Source of the DNA: Lachnospiraceae bacterium UBA7076
GTDB taxonomy: Bacteria > Bacillota > Clostridia > Lachnospirales > Lachnospiraceae
DNA length: 64,000 nucleotides
Assembly: GCA_002493625.1 (NCBI GenBank)
Contig: DKZK01000020.1
Location: 67,215-131,214 of the forward strand
Direction: 5' to 3'
In this document: in pieces, positions 8,410 through 17,651 of the stretch
Numbering within the stretch: the stretch's first letter is position 1
How the letters are laid out: every line of letters begins with the position of its first letter
Notes under the pieces: model-generated
Told to the model about the DNA's origin: nothing
The model's database searches: none
The model's input: the letters and a program-made list of their open reading frames with translations, nothing else
Program-made: the position numbers and the translations under genes

Positions 8410-9249
8410 TTAAGGCTTTGCCGCCTTCATTTCTTCCCTGATCTGATCCTTTAACGTAAGCGCCTGATCCTTAAGCCTGTCACCTGTGGAACGGTTTGTT
8501 ATTACACTTCCTATCAGTCGTGCAGCATCATCATATCTTTTCAATTTTCTTGCAAGCTCCGCAAGCAGATACATCAAGGTATTTTCATCCATACCTGCTA
8601 TAGGCAATGGCTCATTTGAAAGTGCCTTGCTAAATGTCTCATATGCATTTTCCACACACTCAAGCTCATCACGATAAAGCTTATCTGCCTCATCTTTTCT
8701 CTCCTCAGGAAGTGATTCTCTCATTCCCCTGTATATCCATGATGTTTTAAGGCATATGTATCCAAGCTCGCTGTTTTTTGCTTTTTTTACCATAGCACAT
8801 ACAAGGGCAAGCTTATATCTTTCCAAAGCATCTTCATATGAATATATGCTCATGCTGTTATCAATTCCGGAAAAGTTGTTGCCTACTTCATCACGTATAT
8901 CACGCATCTGCCTTGTGGAAAGCTTTCCGAAATATTTTATGAGTGATGAATAACCACATTTATCACACGTAATGATATCATATTTTAACGGATCCATAAC
9001 CTCATATATCGGTCTCATATCCGTATCCTTGCCTGAAAGCTTAAGCTTTCCTGCCCTGACAAATTTAGCGGAAAACGGATAATCACAAACAGGACATGTG
9101 AAATGTTTATCAAATAAACAGTCCTCCTCCGTAAGCTTCGGCTTTGCAGCTTTTACATTTTCATCGCCATCACTTTTTTCCTCCTCTATAATATGCGCGC
9201 CATTATATTTGCCAAGACCAAATTTTTCCATACCTGAAAACAGTCCCAT
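8410..9249 (-). CDS. DUF2225 protein with zinc-ribbon motifs
   Basis: 279 residues. FTCPVCDYPF (near 50) and ITCDKCGYSS (near 94) form a C-x-x-C pair set, probably a zinc site. The C-terminal half is helical and TPR-like (SYEDALERYKLALVCAMV; RYDDAARLIG). This matches DUF2225 of Firmicutes, whose function is not established. It lies 29 bases upstream of the papain-like gene on the same strand and is probably cotranscribed with it. Confidence 0.8.
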   Translation of the reverse strand: MGLFSGMEKFGLGKYNGAHIIEEEKSDGDENVKAAKPKLTEEDCLFDKHFTCPVCDYPFSAKFVRAGKLKLSGKDTDMRPIYEVMDPLKYDIITCDKCGYSSLIKYFGKLSTRQMRDIRDEVGNNFSGIDNSMSIYSYEDALERYKLALVCAMVKKAKNSELGYICLKTSWIYRGMRESLPEERKDEADKLYRDELECVENAYETFSKALSNEPLPIAGMDENTLMYLLAELARKLKRYDDAARLIGSVITNRSTGDRLKDQALTLKDQIREEMKAAKP

Positions 9250-9287
9250 AAATTTTCCTCCTGATTTTAAAAAATATTAACTTGCTA

Positions 9288-10949
9288 TTATGCAGGCTTG
9301 TATGAGCTTTTCAGCGAAACAATCCTGTTAAACACAAGCTTGCCCTCTTTCGTGTCTTTCGTATCAACACAGAAATATCCGTGTCTTAAAAATTGGAATG
9401 AATCCCCCGGTTCTGCATCTCCCAAGGCTGCTTCAAGCTTACAGTCTGAAAGAATCTGCAACGAGTTCGGATTATAATTTAATGTTCCGTCATCGTTAAG
9501 CTTACCCTTTTCCTCATCAACTATATTCTCATAAAGCCTGACCTCTGCGTCCACGGCATTTGCAGCATTTACCCAATGAATCGTCCCCTTAACCTTACGC
9601 CCCTCAAAGCCCGAACCGCTCCTTGTCTCAGGGTCGTAAGTACAATGAACAACTGTTATATTGCCTTCCGGATCCTTTTCAAAATCCACGCACTTTACAA
9701 AATATGCTCCCTTTAATCTTACTTCATTTCCCGGAAACAGTCTGAAATATTTTTTTGGAGGCACCTCCATAAAATCCTCTCTGTCAATGTAAAGCTCTCG
9801 ACTGAATGCAACCTTTCTCATTCCCGCCTCAGGACTATCCTGATTATTGTCCATATCAAAATATTCAACCTTATCCTCAGGATAATTGTCTATGATAAGC
9901 TTAACAGGGTCAAGAACCGCCATCATACGATTTACCTTACATTTTAAATCCTCCCTTATACAATACTCAAGCATTGCATAATCCGATTCGCTCTGGGATT
10001 TTGCAACCCCTGAAAGCTCCATAAACAGCTTCAGCGAAGAAGGCGTAAAACCCCTCCTCCTGAGCGCCGCAATCGTTACAAGCCTTGGGTCGTCCCAGCC
10101 ATCAACAATTCCATCCTCAACAAGCTTCTTTATATACCTTTTTCCTGTAACAACATTTTTGAGATAAAGCTTTGCAAATTCTATCTGCCTTGGAGGATGT
10201 TCATATTCCAGTTCATTTACAACCCACTCATAAAGAGGTCTGTGGTCTTCAAACTCCAATGTGCATATGGAATGGGAAACCCCTTCGATTGCATCCTCAA
10301 TCGGATGGGCGAAATCATACATTGGATATATACACCACTTATCCCCCGTGTTATGATGCGTCATCCTTGCAATTCTGTATATAACAGGGTCACGCATATT
10401 CATGTTTGGCGATGCCATGTCAATTTTAGCCCTTAGCACCTTGGAACCGTCCTCGTATTTGCCGTCCCTCATATCCTGAAACAGCTTTAAATTTTCTTCC
10501 ACTGTCCTGTCTCTGTAAGGACTGTTTTTCCCCGGCTCAGTAAGCGTCCCCCTGTACTCCCTGATTTGCTCTGCGGTAAGGTCGCACACATATGCCTTGC
10601 CTTTTTTAATGAGCTTGATTGCAGCTTCATACATCTGTTCAAAGTAATCGGATGCGAAAAAAACCTTATCTCCAAAATCCGCTCCAAGCCACTTTACATC
10701 ATCCATAATTGACTGTACAAACTCCGTTTTCTCCTTTGTGGGATTTGTATCGTCAAATCTGAAATTAAATGTCCCCCCATATTGCTTTGCAAGTCCGTAA
10801 TTTAAAAGTATGGATTTTGCATGTCCAATGTGAAGATAACCGTTAGGCTCAGGAGGAAATCTCGTCACAATATTTGTATATTTACCTTCCTTAAGGTCCT
10901 TATCTATCTCCTGTTCTATAAAATTCCTAGAAACAACTTCGCTTTCCAT
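9288..10949 (-). CDS. glnS: Glutaminyl-tRNA synthetase
   Basis: About 553 residues, the size of bacterial GlnRS. The class I signature is FPPEPNGYLHIGHAKS. The catalytic domain continues with RFDDTNPTKE and GWDDPRLVTIAALRRRGFT, then the anticodon-binding beta barrels. The usual KMSKS-like loop reads NVVTGKRYIKK, so the Met-Ser pair is replaced by Thr-Gly while Lys-Arg remain. The start at 10949 has GGAGG 5 bases upstream. It charges tRNA-Gln directly with glutamine. Confidence 0.95.
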   Translation of the reverse strand: MESEVVSRNFIEQEIDKDLKEGKYTNIVTRFPPEPNGYLHIGHAKSILLNYGLAKQYGGTFNFRFDDTNPTKEKTEFVQSIMDDVKWLGADFGDKVFFASDYFEQMYEAAIKLIKKGKAYVCDLTAEQIREYRGTLTEPGKNSPYRDRTVEENLKLFQDMRDGKYEDGSKVLRAKIDMASPNMNMRDPVIYRIARMTHHNTGDKWCIYPMYDFAHPIEDAIEGVSHSICTLEFEDHRPLYEWVVNELEYEHPPRQIEFAKLYLKNVVTGKRYIKKLVEDGIVDGWDDPRLVTIAALRRRGFTPSSLKLFMELSGVAKSQSESDYAMLEYCIREDLKCKVNRMMAVLDPVKLIIDNYPEDKVEYFDMDNNQDSPEAGMRKVAFSRELYIDREDFMEVPPKKYFRLFPGNEVRLKGAYFVKCVDFEKDPEGNITVVHCTYDPETRSGSGFEGRKVKGTIHWVNAANAVDAEVRLYENIVDEEKGKLNDDGTLNYNPNSLQILSDCKLEAALGDAEPGDSFQFLRHGYFCVDTKDTKEGKLVFNRIVSLKSSYKPA

Positions 10950-11017
10950 ATATGCCTCCACTTCTTAATTGACTAAACCTATACTATCAAATAACTTGCT
11001 GTACGTCAAATCTTTGT

Positions 11018-13036
11018 TTATTCATCAATATCAAATGCACTGTCCATATTTGCATTATAGCTTACTTTGATTTTGTTTTTTATTTCCTCTGATTTTTTTT
11101 CATATTCAGCATAATTTTCAGCCTGATTATCAGGATTTATAATATGTTCGGCATTTTCTTCCATACTTTTGTCTCTGTCAGAATTTTCATTTTTTATTTC
11201 AATTTTTTCCTCCTTTTTCTCATCTGTTTCCACTTTCTTCTCAGATATTTCTTCTTTTTCCTCAGATATTTTTTCTTTTATCTTTGGTACTTCCTCTCTT
11301 GTCTCTGATATTTCCTCTTTTATTTCCGGTATTTCTTCTCTTGTCTCAGATATCTCCTCTTTTATCTCCGGTATTTCTTCTCTTGTCTCAGATATTTCCT
11401 CTCTTATCTCCGGTATTTTTTCTTTTTCCTCGGATATTTCTTCTGTAATTTCCCTCTCATCTATACCAGATTTTTCCTCTGTGATTTCATCCTTTTTATC
11501 TGCTTCATCAAGGGAATTTACTCCTGCTTCAATTTCTGCTTTATTTTCAGCTTCCGCCTCTTTGTCTTTCCTTTCCTGTGCTGTTTTCCTAAGCCTTCTG
11601 TTTTTTGCCAAAAGACAGAATATCGTTATAAGGAAAATCAAAAGAACCGCAGCAGCGCCAATAAGGTAGTAAATCAGCATCTGCCTTGTAAAAAATCCCT
11701 CATTTTCCGTTTTCCTGTCCGTAACATTACCTGCAGTAGCATCAGCAGGTGTTGCCTCCGTATCGGTTGCAGTTTCCTGTTTTTCAGTAAGCTGCATATA
11801 TCTCATAAAAGTTTTTTCTTTATAATCATACAGATAGATACCCTCGTCGCCTTCTATATTCATGGCATACAAAAGATAAAAATCTCCATCAAGCCGATAT
11901 GCCTGTATAAGTTCGCCGTCAATTCTGAGCTGTGCCTCCTCACAGCCCGCCGGAAGCTCTGTCTCCTCTTTCCACGCAAGAATAACATATCGGTTTTCCC
12001 CTGCAAAATGCTCTTTGTAAAGGGTAAATATATTTTTTTCCTTATCATATATGTAAAGACTTCTTTTTTCATTTTCATCTTCAAGACAAACAAGAAGCAA
12101 CTTTTTATTTGGCGACAGAAAAGCAACAATATCCCATTCCTCGTATGTCTCATCAACGGCTTTAAACCCTTCCGGTATATCCTCTATATCCTTATCCAGA
12201 ACAAAATCAAGTTTTTTCCCGTTTATTGTGACGACAGGGTCGCCCTGTTCCTTACCTGCCATAACCTGTATATAATAATTCTTTGTTGCGCCGTTTTCAG
12301 AGGTAACAGTAATGGTAATATGATTTTCCCCACGGGATATGCTGCTTGCTCCGCTCACATTTACCCTGCTTGAACTGTACTCCGCAACTGCATTTACATC
12401 AATTGCCGTAACATCCTCCTCAACCTGTACAAAATATGAGGTTGTACGCGGTGAAAATGCAGGCTCAAGCGTTCCCGGAGAAATGCTTAAGGATTTTAAA
12501 AAGCACTTTTCGTCATCTTCCTCCTCCGTTGTAGCATCTGTTGTGTCTTCGGTTGTGGGCTCAGTGGTGGTTACAGGTGTTTCAGTTGTTGAAGGCGTCT
12601 CAGTCGTGCTTGGGGATGAAACCGTGACATTTACACCTGCATGAGAAATGGAAAGCTGGGCAGCGTCAATGCTCCATGCATCATCTCCATAGGTTGATAT
12701 GCTTGCCGTACCACTGCTTATCGCAGTAAAGGTAATGCTTACGGAGCCTGCTCCCGTTCCGCTTATGGTTGCAGTACCTCCTCCTCCGCTTACCATTCCG
12801 CTTCCGGAGCTATAGCTTAAAATTCCGGATGAATAGGACACATATATTGTGTATGCAGATATATTTGACCCGCTTACGCTTATGGTTGCAGTAACCGAAT
12901 CACCCACATTCACCGTAGATGCCGAAAGCGCAATTGAAACATTTACATCTGCCGCTTTTGAATTAAATACAGGCACATTAATACACAACAACAAAATAAT
13001 TACAAACGATAAAATTTTTTTCTTAGTGTTTTTCAT
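11018..13036 (-). CDS. Membrane protein with cohesin-like and cadherin-like domains
   Basis: About 672 residues from ATG 13036 (AGGA 8 bases upstream). A signal peptide (MKNTKKKILSFVIILLLC) is followed by a beta-sandwich (about 30-140; ALSASTVNVGDSVTATISV, then GAGSVSITFTAISSGTASI) that resembles cohesin/CBM folds. A Thr/Glu linker leads to a cadherin-like beta-sandwich (about 185-265; FSPRTTSYFVQV, ENGATKNYYIQV). One membrane helix lies near 460-480 (LIYYLIGAAAVLLIFLIT). A long Glu/Lys tail with 14-residue repeats follows, predicted to face the cytoplasm. The neighbour upstream carries a dockerin. The cohesin assignment is by pattern only. Confidence 0.7.
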   Translation of the reverse strand: MKNTKKKILSFVIILLLCINVPVFNSKAADVNVSIALSASTVNVGDSVTATISVSGSNISAYTIYVSYSSGILSYSSGSGMVSGGGGTATISGTGAGSVSITFTAISSGTASISTYGDDAWSIDAAQLSISHAGVNVTVSSPSTTETPSTTETPVTTTEPTTEDTTDATTEEEDDEKCFLKSLSISPGTLEPAFSPRTTSYFVQVEEDVTAIDVNAVAEYSSSRVNVSGASSISRGENHITITVTSENGATKNYYIQVMAGKEQGDPVVTINGKKLDFVLDKDIEDIPEGFKAVDETYEEWDIVAFLSPNKKLLLVCLEDENEKRSLYIYDKEKNIFTLYKEHFAGENRYVILAWKEETELPAGCEEAQLRIDGELIQAYRLDGDFYLLYAMNIEGDEGIYLYDYKEKTFMRYMQLTEKQETATDTEATPADATAGNVTDRKTENEGFFTRQMLIYYLIGAAAVLLIFLITIFCLLAKNRRLRKTAQERKDKEAEAENKAEIEAGVNSLDEADKKDEITEEKSGIDEREITEEISEEKEKIPEIREEISETREEIPEIKEEISETREEIPEIKEEISETREEVPKIKEKISEEKEEISEKKVETDEKKEEKIEIKNENSDRDKSMEENAEHIINPDNQAENYAEYEKKSEEIKNKIKVSYNANMDSAFDIDE
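11285..11420 (-). repeat. 42-bp tandem repeats in the acidic tail
   Basis: The sequence CTTCTCTTGTCTC recurs at 42-base spacing (11335 and 11377), with weaker copies on both sides. It encodes the 14-residue unit EISETREEIPEIKE. Charge spacing suggests a single long helix or coiled coil. Confidence 0.75.
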
Positions 13037-13051
13037 AACATTTTCCTCATT

Positions 13052-13132
13052 CTTGAACATCAGCCCATTCCAAATTTGCTTTCAGCATATGCTCCGATTT
13101 ACTTCGTAAATCGAGAACTCTATGGGCTGACA
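13052..13132 (-). repeat. Leader repeat copy 1 with hairpins
   Basis: TCAGCCCAT (13060-13068) pairs with ATGGGCTGA (13122-13130). Inside is a perfect hairpin CGATTTAC-TTC-GTAAATCG (13095-13113). The start-side sequence GGAATGGGCTGATGTTCAAG on the minus strand is shared with leaders at 23857, 28809 and 45505. It lies in the 5' region of the cohesin-like gene. Confidence 0.55.
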
Positions 13133-13245
13133 CAATCCTTTGTACATCATCGCGCCACACTCCATGGCTAAAGCCATAAGAATATTTATATCATAATAAC
13201 AAAAATACACTTCTCATCTTTTACGTAACAACGGTGGCAAGCCCT

Positions 13246-15063
13246 CTAATTAATTAACTGTAATCCAATAATATGTCTCTGCATCATAACAATATCAAGT
13301 GCGGTTATATTTCCATCTCCATTTATGTCCGCAATTGCCCTTCTGCCCTCATCCGCTTTGTCAATTCCTACAATTATTCTTTGGACAAACACAATATCTA
13401 TAGCCGAAATATTTCCGTCTCCGTTTAAATCGCCTTTTTTTGTTCCCACCTGATTTCCTCGATTAACGGTAATCGTATAATTTCTCACATTTCCATTCTG
13501 CGCCTTCACGGAAACCGTAAACACATTTGAACCGGAACTTAGCTGCTTACTTCCCGTTCCGCTTATAGATGCCTTTGAATTTACTGTCGTGGCGGATATC
13601 GTTATATTTGCCACATTGCTTGGCACCGTTACCGAATAACTGCTTGTCTCATTTACTGAAAATGAAGGGGTAAGAGAATATCCGCTTACGCTAAGCGACG
13701 AAAGCCAATTGTTCGGATTGCCGGAATCAGCCGGCTTTGTGACAGCCGTCTGCGGCATATCGGTATAGACAGGAATTTTAAAAACCATGCCTGTATTTAA
13801 AAGATTATTTTTCTTATATGCATTGTAGCTTGTAAGACACTCCGTCGAAGGTGCCTGAACATTTGTCATATACTGATGGATGAACAGACAGTTCTTATTT
13901 GTCACATTAAATTTCTGGGTGTAAAGCGTATCCTGCCCCACATTTATGTAAGCAGTTCCAAGGAACTGCGCGCCGCCCACAATTGATTTTTTTACCGTGT
14001 TCCAAGGTCTTCCGTAAGTGCCCGATTCAGACGCCCACTTAAGCCCTTTTTCCAATGCATTGCCGCCGTCAGTGGCGCCTATATTGTAAAAATTATAAAT
14101 GCCGGGGTATTTGGAGCTGTTCCCATTTGCGGCAGTTCCTGCGGTTGTTCCCATTTCAAGCCTTATTCTTGAAGCAATATGATATGGGCTTACTCCGCTT
14201 GCGGCAGCAGCCTCCATAATAATCTCGGAATATTTTTGCGTCTCGTTCGGAGGTATGGCATCATACATAAACGTACCCTTAAGAATTGCTTCAACGCCTT
14301 CCTTTGTCTGTATGCCATTCTGATAGGAAAGACTTTCAAAAAGAAAAATATAATTTTCATAGAGATATGTCCTCGGGTCAAGATAATAGCTTACAAGCTC
14401 ATCGGAAGCTGCAAACCATACGCTTCCGTCATAAGGGGTCCATTTGTCTGTTGCCCAGTTATAGCCCACCTGTGTAGAACGCCAGTTATAATGAGGATAG
14501 GAATTTGACGTCCATACGAGATTTTTTATCTGTCCGCTGCGATTAACCTCCTTTTCCACAAGGGTACTCCATTTTATGCCGGTCTGTATTGCCTCAAACC
14601 TCCATGCCGGATATTTCTCATGCAGTGTTCTCAGCATACTCTTATAGCTTTCCGGAAATCCCTGACTGCTTAAATATGCCTCAAAATCTGTATCAGCAGA
14701 AGGAGCATCTCCTCCAGATGACCCATTTAAAACAACATAATCTGCGCACACATATCCCGTGTAAACCGTACCGTTATATGTAACATTCACCTTATACCAT
14801 GTGTAATCTGAACCTGTTTCAGTAGCAAGTATCTCAAGGGGCGTGCCTCCGTCCAAAACAATATTGCTTCCATTTTTATCTTTCTTTATACTGTATCCGG
14901 TTCCCGGTCCCTCTCTAAAGTTTACATAACTTCCATATTCAATAATACCTGTAGCAGCGGCATCTGAGGTCATGTCATAATGCCACGGAGCAATGTTAAT
15001 AAGCATTGAAATCACAAGGATAATCACAATATTTATTCTTTTTCCCACACGAAATTTATCCAT
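13246..15063 (-). CDS. Secreted N-acetylglucosaminidase with SH3, cadherin-like and dockerin domains
   Basis: 605 residues. N-terminal signal or anchor helix (IVIILVISMLINIAPW), a bacterial SH3 domain (about 36-115; VNFREGPGTGYS), and a glucosaminidase domain (about 150-380). The candidate catalytic Glu is in ASRIRLEMGTTAG. Next comes a cadherin-like beta-sandwich (about 455-535). At the C-terminus are two dockerin repeats (GDLNGDGNISAIDIVFVQR and ADINGDGNITALDIVMMQR), Ca2+-binding loops that dock to cohesins. It should cut glycan strands of peptidoglycan. It precedes the cohesin-like membrane gene by 210 bases, same strand. Confidence 0.9.
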   Translation of the reverse strand: MDKFRVGKRINIVIILVISMLINIAPWHYDMTSDAAATGIIEYGSYVNFREGPGTGYSIKKDKNGSNIVLDGGTPLEILATETGSDYTWYKVNVTYNGTVYTGYVCADYVVLNGSSGGDAPSADTDFEAYLSSQGFPESYKSMLRTLHEKYPAWRFEAIQTGIKWSTLVEKEVNRSGQIKNLVWTSNSYPHYNWRSTQVGYNWATDKWTPYDGSVWFAASDELVSYYLDPRTYLYENYIFLFESLSYQNGIQTKEGVEAILKGTFMYDAIPPNETQKYSEIIMEAAAASGVSPYHIASRIRLEMGTTAGTAANGNSSKYPGIYNFYNIGATDGGNALEKGLKWASESGTYGRPWNTVKKSIVGGAQFLGTAYINVGQDTLYTQKFNVTNKNCLFIHQYMTNVQAPSTECLTSYNAYKKNNLLNTGMVFKIPVYTDMPQTAVTKPADSGNPNNWLSSLSVSGYSLTPSFSVNETSSYSVTVPSNVANITISATTVNSKASISGTGSKQLSSGSNVFTVSVKAQNGNVRNYTITVNRGNQVGTKKGDLNGDGNISAIDIVFVQRIIVGIDKADEGRRAIADINGDGNITALDIVMMQRHIIGLQLIN

Positions 15064-15387
15064 AAAATGCTCCTTAAAAACTTTGTTTATCCACTGTTAC
15101 GTCAATTTATGTAAACTGAATAAATATCATACGCAATTAAATTATAGCACAATATTTTGTATAATGCACTATTTTTATACAAAATACACACTTTTTTTAC
15201 AATTTATTCCATAGAGTATCTGATTAAAAAATATTTGTGTTTTATTGAAGCATACAGGAAGCTGTGTATACTATATTACAATTGAATAAATAATTGTTTT
15301 ATATGGAAATATAATGTATAATTTTTAATATATGCTAATGTAAATGTTGAATTTTTCCATATTTTCAATATTTATCTGGAGGATTAT
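15064..15387. other. Divergent intergenic region with glycosyltransferase promoter
   Basis: 324 AT-rich bases between the dockerin gene and the glycosyltransferase operon. I see no gene. The best promoter on the plus strand is listed separately. GGAGG lies before ATG 15388. Confidence 0.5.
15294..15322 (+). promoter_or_regulatory. Promoter of the glycosyltransferase operon
   Basis: TTGTTT (15294-15299) and TATAAT (15317-15322) are 17 bases apart, 65 bases before the first glycosyltransferase start. Confidence 0.5.
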
Positions 15388-16566
15388 ATGAACAAAAGAG
15401 CTTTGCTGGTTGCAAATTCCGCATCCATGATTGACCATTTTAACAGAGATAACATTGCCATTTTAAAATCATTAAATTACGAAATTACCGTTGCCGCTGA
15501 TTTTCATCATGGAAACTCAAGTACAAAGGAACGTATCAATGAATTTAAGTCTGAGCTTCTTGAACAGGAAATAGAGGTGCTGCCCCTTTCCATTCCAAGA
15601 AGTCTTGCGCATATTCCTGAAATGTTCAAGTCCATTTCAAGGTTAAAAAAACATATTGCAGAGCATCCGTATGAAATTATCCATACGCAGACGCCCTTTG
15701 GCGGCGTTGTGGGGAGGCTTGCGGCAAAAAAAACCCGAAAGCAGAACAAAACAAAGATAATATATTTTGTTCACGGCTTTCATTTTTTTAAAGGTGCTTC
15801 CGCAAAAAATCATATAATCTATTACAATATTGAAAAATATCTTTCACATTATACAGACTGCCTGATTACGTTAAATCATGAGGATTACGCTGCCGCATGT
15901 AATAAATTCAGACATCCCAATGTCAGATACGTTCCGGGAATAGGCGTTGACACGGATATGATTCATAACATTCAGGTGGACAAGGCTGCAAAATGCTTAA
16001 GTCTCGGAATACCAACTGACAAAAAAATTATTTTAACGGTTGCCGAGCTTATCCCCCGCAAAAATTTAGAGGGCGCCATACGGGCATTTGCAGGAATGAG
16101 AAATCATGACAGCATATTGGTTATTTGCGGCAAAGGACATCTTGCAGAACAGTTGAAGAAATTATCGCAGGACCTTGACATAGCCGACAGAGTGTTTTTC
16201 CCCGGCTACAGAACGGATATACTTGAAATATATCATATTGCAGACATTTTTCTGTTTACAAGCTATCAGGAGGGGCTTCCCGTGAGCGTTATGCAGGCAA
16301 TGGCGGCAGGACTTCCCGTAATCGCCTCCGATATACGCGGAAACCGGGATTTGCTTGGTTCGGGCGAGGACACACAATCATCGGATTACCTCATCGATGT
16401 AAAGGACACAACAGCATTTACAAACAAGCTTGATTATCTGCTTGAAAAGCCTGAAATAAGAGCTTCCCTCGGCAGTGAAAACACAAAACGATGCAGGGAT
16501 AATTTTGATATTTCAATTGTTCATAAGGAAATGCTGGCGATTTATAAGGAGCTTGCTTCCAATTAA
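15388..16566 (+). CDS. GT4-type glycosyltransferase
   Basis: 392 residues with a GT-B fold. The N-terminal acceptor domain (1-190; IHTQTPFGGVVGRLAAKK, YFVHGFHFF) is followed by a donor domain with LTVAELIPRKNLEGAIRAF and FTSYQEGLPVSVMQAMAAG. The second E-x-x-x-x-x-x-E-like region binds the nucleotide sugar and marks GT4. It probably transfers a sugar onto a lipid-linked oligosaccharide for a capsule or exopolysaccharide. GGAGG precedes the ATG. First of three glycosyltransferases on this strand. Confidence 0.88.
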   Translation: MNKRALLVANSASMIDHFNRDNIAILKSLNYEITVAADFHHGNSSTKERINEFKSELLEQEIEVLPLSIPRSLAHIPEMFKSISRLKKHIAEHPYEIIHTQTPFGGVVGRLAAKKTRKQNKTKIIYFVHGFHFFKGASAKNHIIYYNIEKYLSHYTDCLITLNHEDYAAACNKFRHPNVRYVPGIGVDTDMIHNIQVDKAAKCLSLGIPTDKKIILTVAELIPRKNLEGAIRAFAGMRNHDSILVICGKGHLAEQLKKLSQDLDIADRVFFPGYRTDILEIYHIADIFLFTSYQEGLPVSVMQAMAAGLPVIASDIRGNRDLLGSGEDTQSSDYLIDVKDTTAFTNKLDYLLEKPEIRASLGSENTKRCRDNFDISIVHKEMLAIYKELASN

Positions 16567-16704
16567 CAGTTTTAGACAGTCAATTAAGCTATGTTTCAAA
16601 AACAAGGAGTTTCGCAAACGCCTGACAATTTCAGACCACATTTAAGCATGCAAATATTGTCAGTCCATGGGGTCTCGATTAAAATTCCGGAAGGAGAATT
16701 TGCC

Positions 16705-17628
16705 ATGAAGCCTAAGGTTTATGTTATGATGTCAGCCTGTAACGGTGAAAAATATATACGTGAACAGCTTGACAGCATACTGGCTCAAAATTATGTTGAT
16801 GTATGCCTTGCCATCCGCGACGACGGCTCACAGGACAATACACCTGAAATTCTTAATGAGTACAAAAATAAATACAAAAATATAAATGTAGAACGCGGCA
16901 AAAATATCGGATACGCCAAAAGCTTCTGGACCCTGCTTTTATCCTCCCCCGATGATTATGACTACTACGCTTTTGCCGACCAGGACGACCTTTGGGAGAA
17001 AAATAAGCTTGCCGCCGGAATACAGGCGTTACAATCCAATGAAAATGACAGCCTCAGGCTTTATGCCTCCGCCTTAAACGTCACAGATGAGGACATGAAC
17101 TTTCAATATAGAAATGAATTTAAAAAACTCAGACCAAAATTCGGCAGTGCCGTAACACGTCCAAGATTATCGGGCTGTACAATGATATTTAACTCCTCTC
17201 TCCTGTCAATTTGTAAAAAAATGGATATACGGGAAACAAACAAAGCATGTATCAGCCACGACGCATTGGTTTACATAAGTTTTCTTGCATGTGGCGGAAG
17301 GCTGACATTTTCCCGAAAAAGCTATATTCATTTAAGACGCCACCCCGAAACGGTAACCGGTCACGGAAAAAGCATTTTTAAAAGAGTGTCAAGCGTCCTC
17401 GACATTTTCACGTCAAGAAAAAACGAAGCCCAAAAACAGGTTACATTTATTTATGAAAGCATTGGCGACTGCCTGACTGAAGAAAACAGGAGTCTGTGTA
17501 CGGACATTATAAATTATCGAAGCTCTTTCATTTCCACAATTAAACTGTGCTTTGACAGACGCATAAAATGCGGACTTTTCAGTGTGGATTTGACAGACTT
17601 TTTTGCTATTTTATTCCACTGCTATTAA
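16705..17628 (+). CDS. GT2 glycosyltransferase (rhamnosyl/galactosyl type)
   Basis: 307 residues from ATG 16705, selected because AAGGAG lies 8 bases upstream; an in-frame ATG at 16591 has none. It opens with VYVMMSACNGEKYIREQLDSI and carries IRDDGSQDNT and YAFADQDDLWEKNK; the Asp pair in the latter is the metal and sugar nucleotide site of the GT-A fold. Such proteins often add rhamnose or galactose in O-antigen-like polymers. It follows the GT4 gene by about 140 bases, probably in one operon. Confidence 0.87.
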   Translation: MKPKVYVMMSACNGEKYIREQLDSILAQNYVDVCLAIRDDGSQDNTPEILNEYKNKYKNINVERGKNIGYAKSFWTLLLSSPDDYDYYAFADQDDLWEKNKLAAGIQALQSNENDSLRLYASALNVTDEDMNFQYRNEFKKLRPKFGSAVTRPRLSGCTMIFNSSLLSICKKMDIRETNKACISHDALVYISFLACGGRLTFSRKSYIHLRRHPETVTGHGKSIFKRVSSVLDIFTSRKNEAQKQVTFIYESIGDCLTEENRSLCTDIINYRSSFISTIKLCFDRRIKCGLFSVDLTDFFAILFHCY

Positions 17629-17651
17629 AATATTAACATCAGGAGTAAAAA

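Noticed and set aside
11169..11669. Plus-strand Ser/Phe/Ile-rich frame of 166 codons
   Set aside because: It is the complement of the Glu/Lys-rich repeats of the membrane protein; repeats keep the other strand open by chance.
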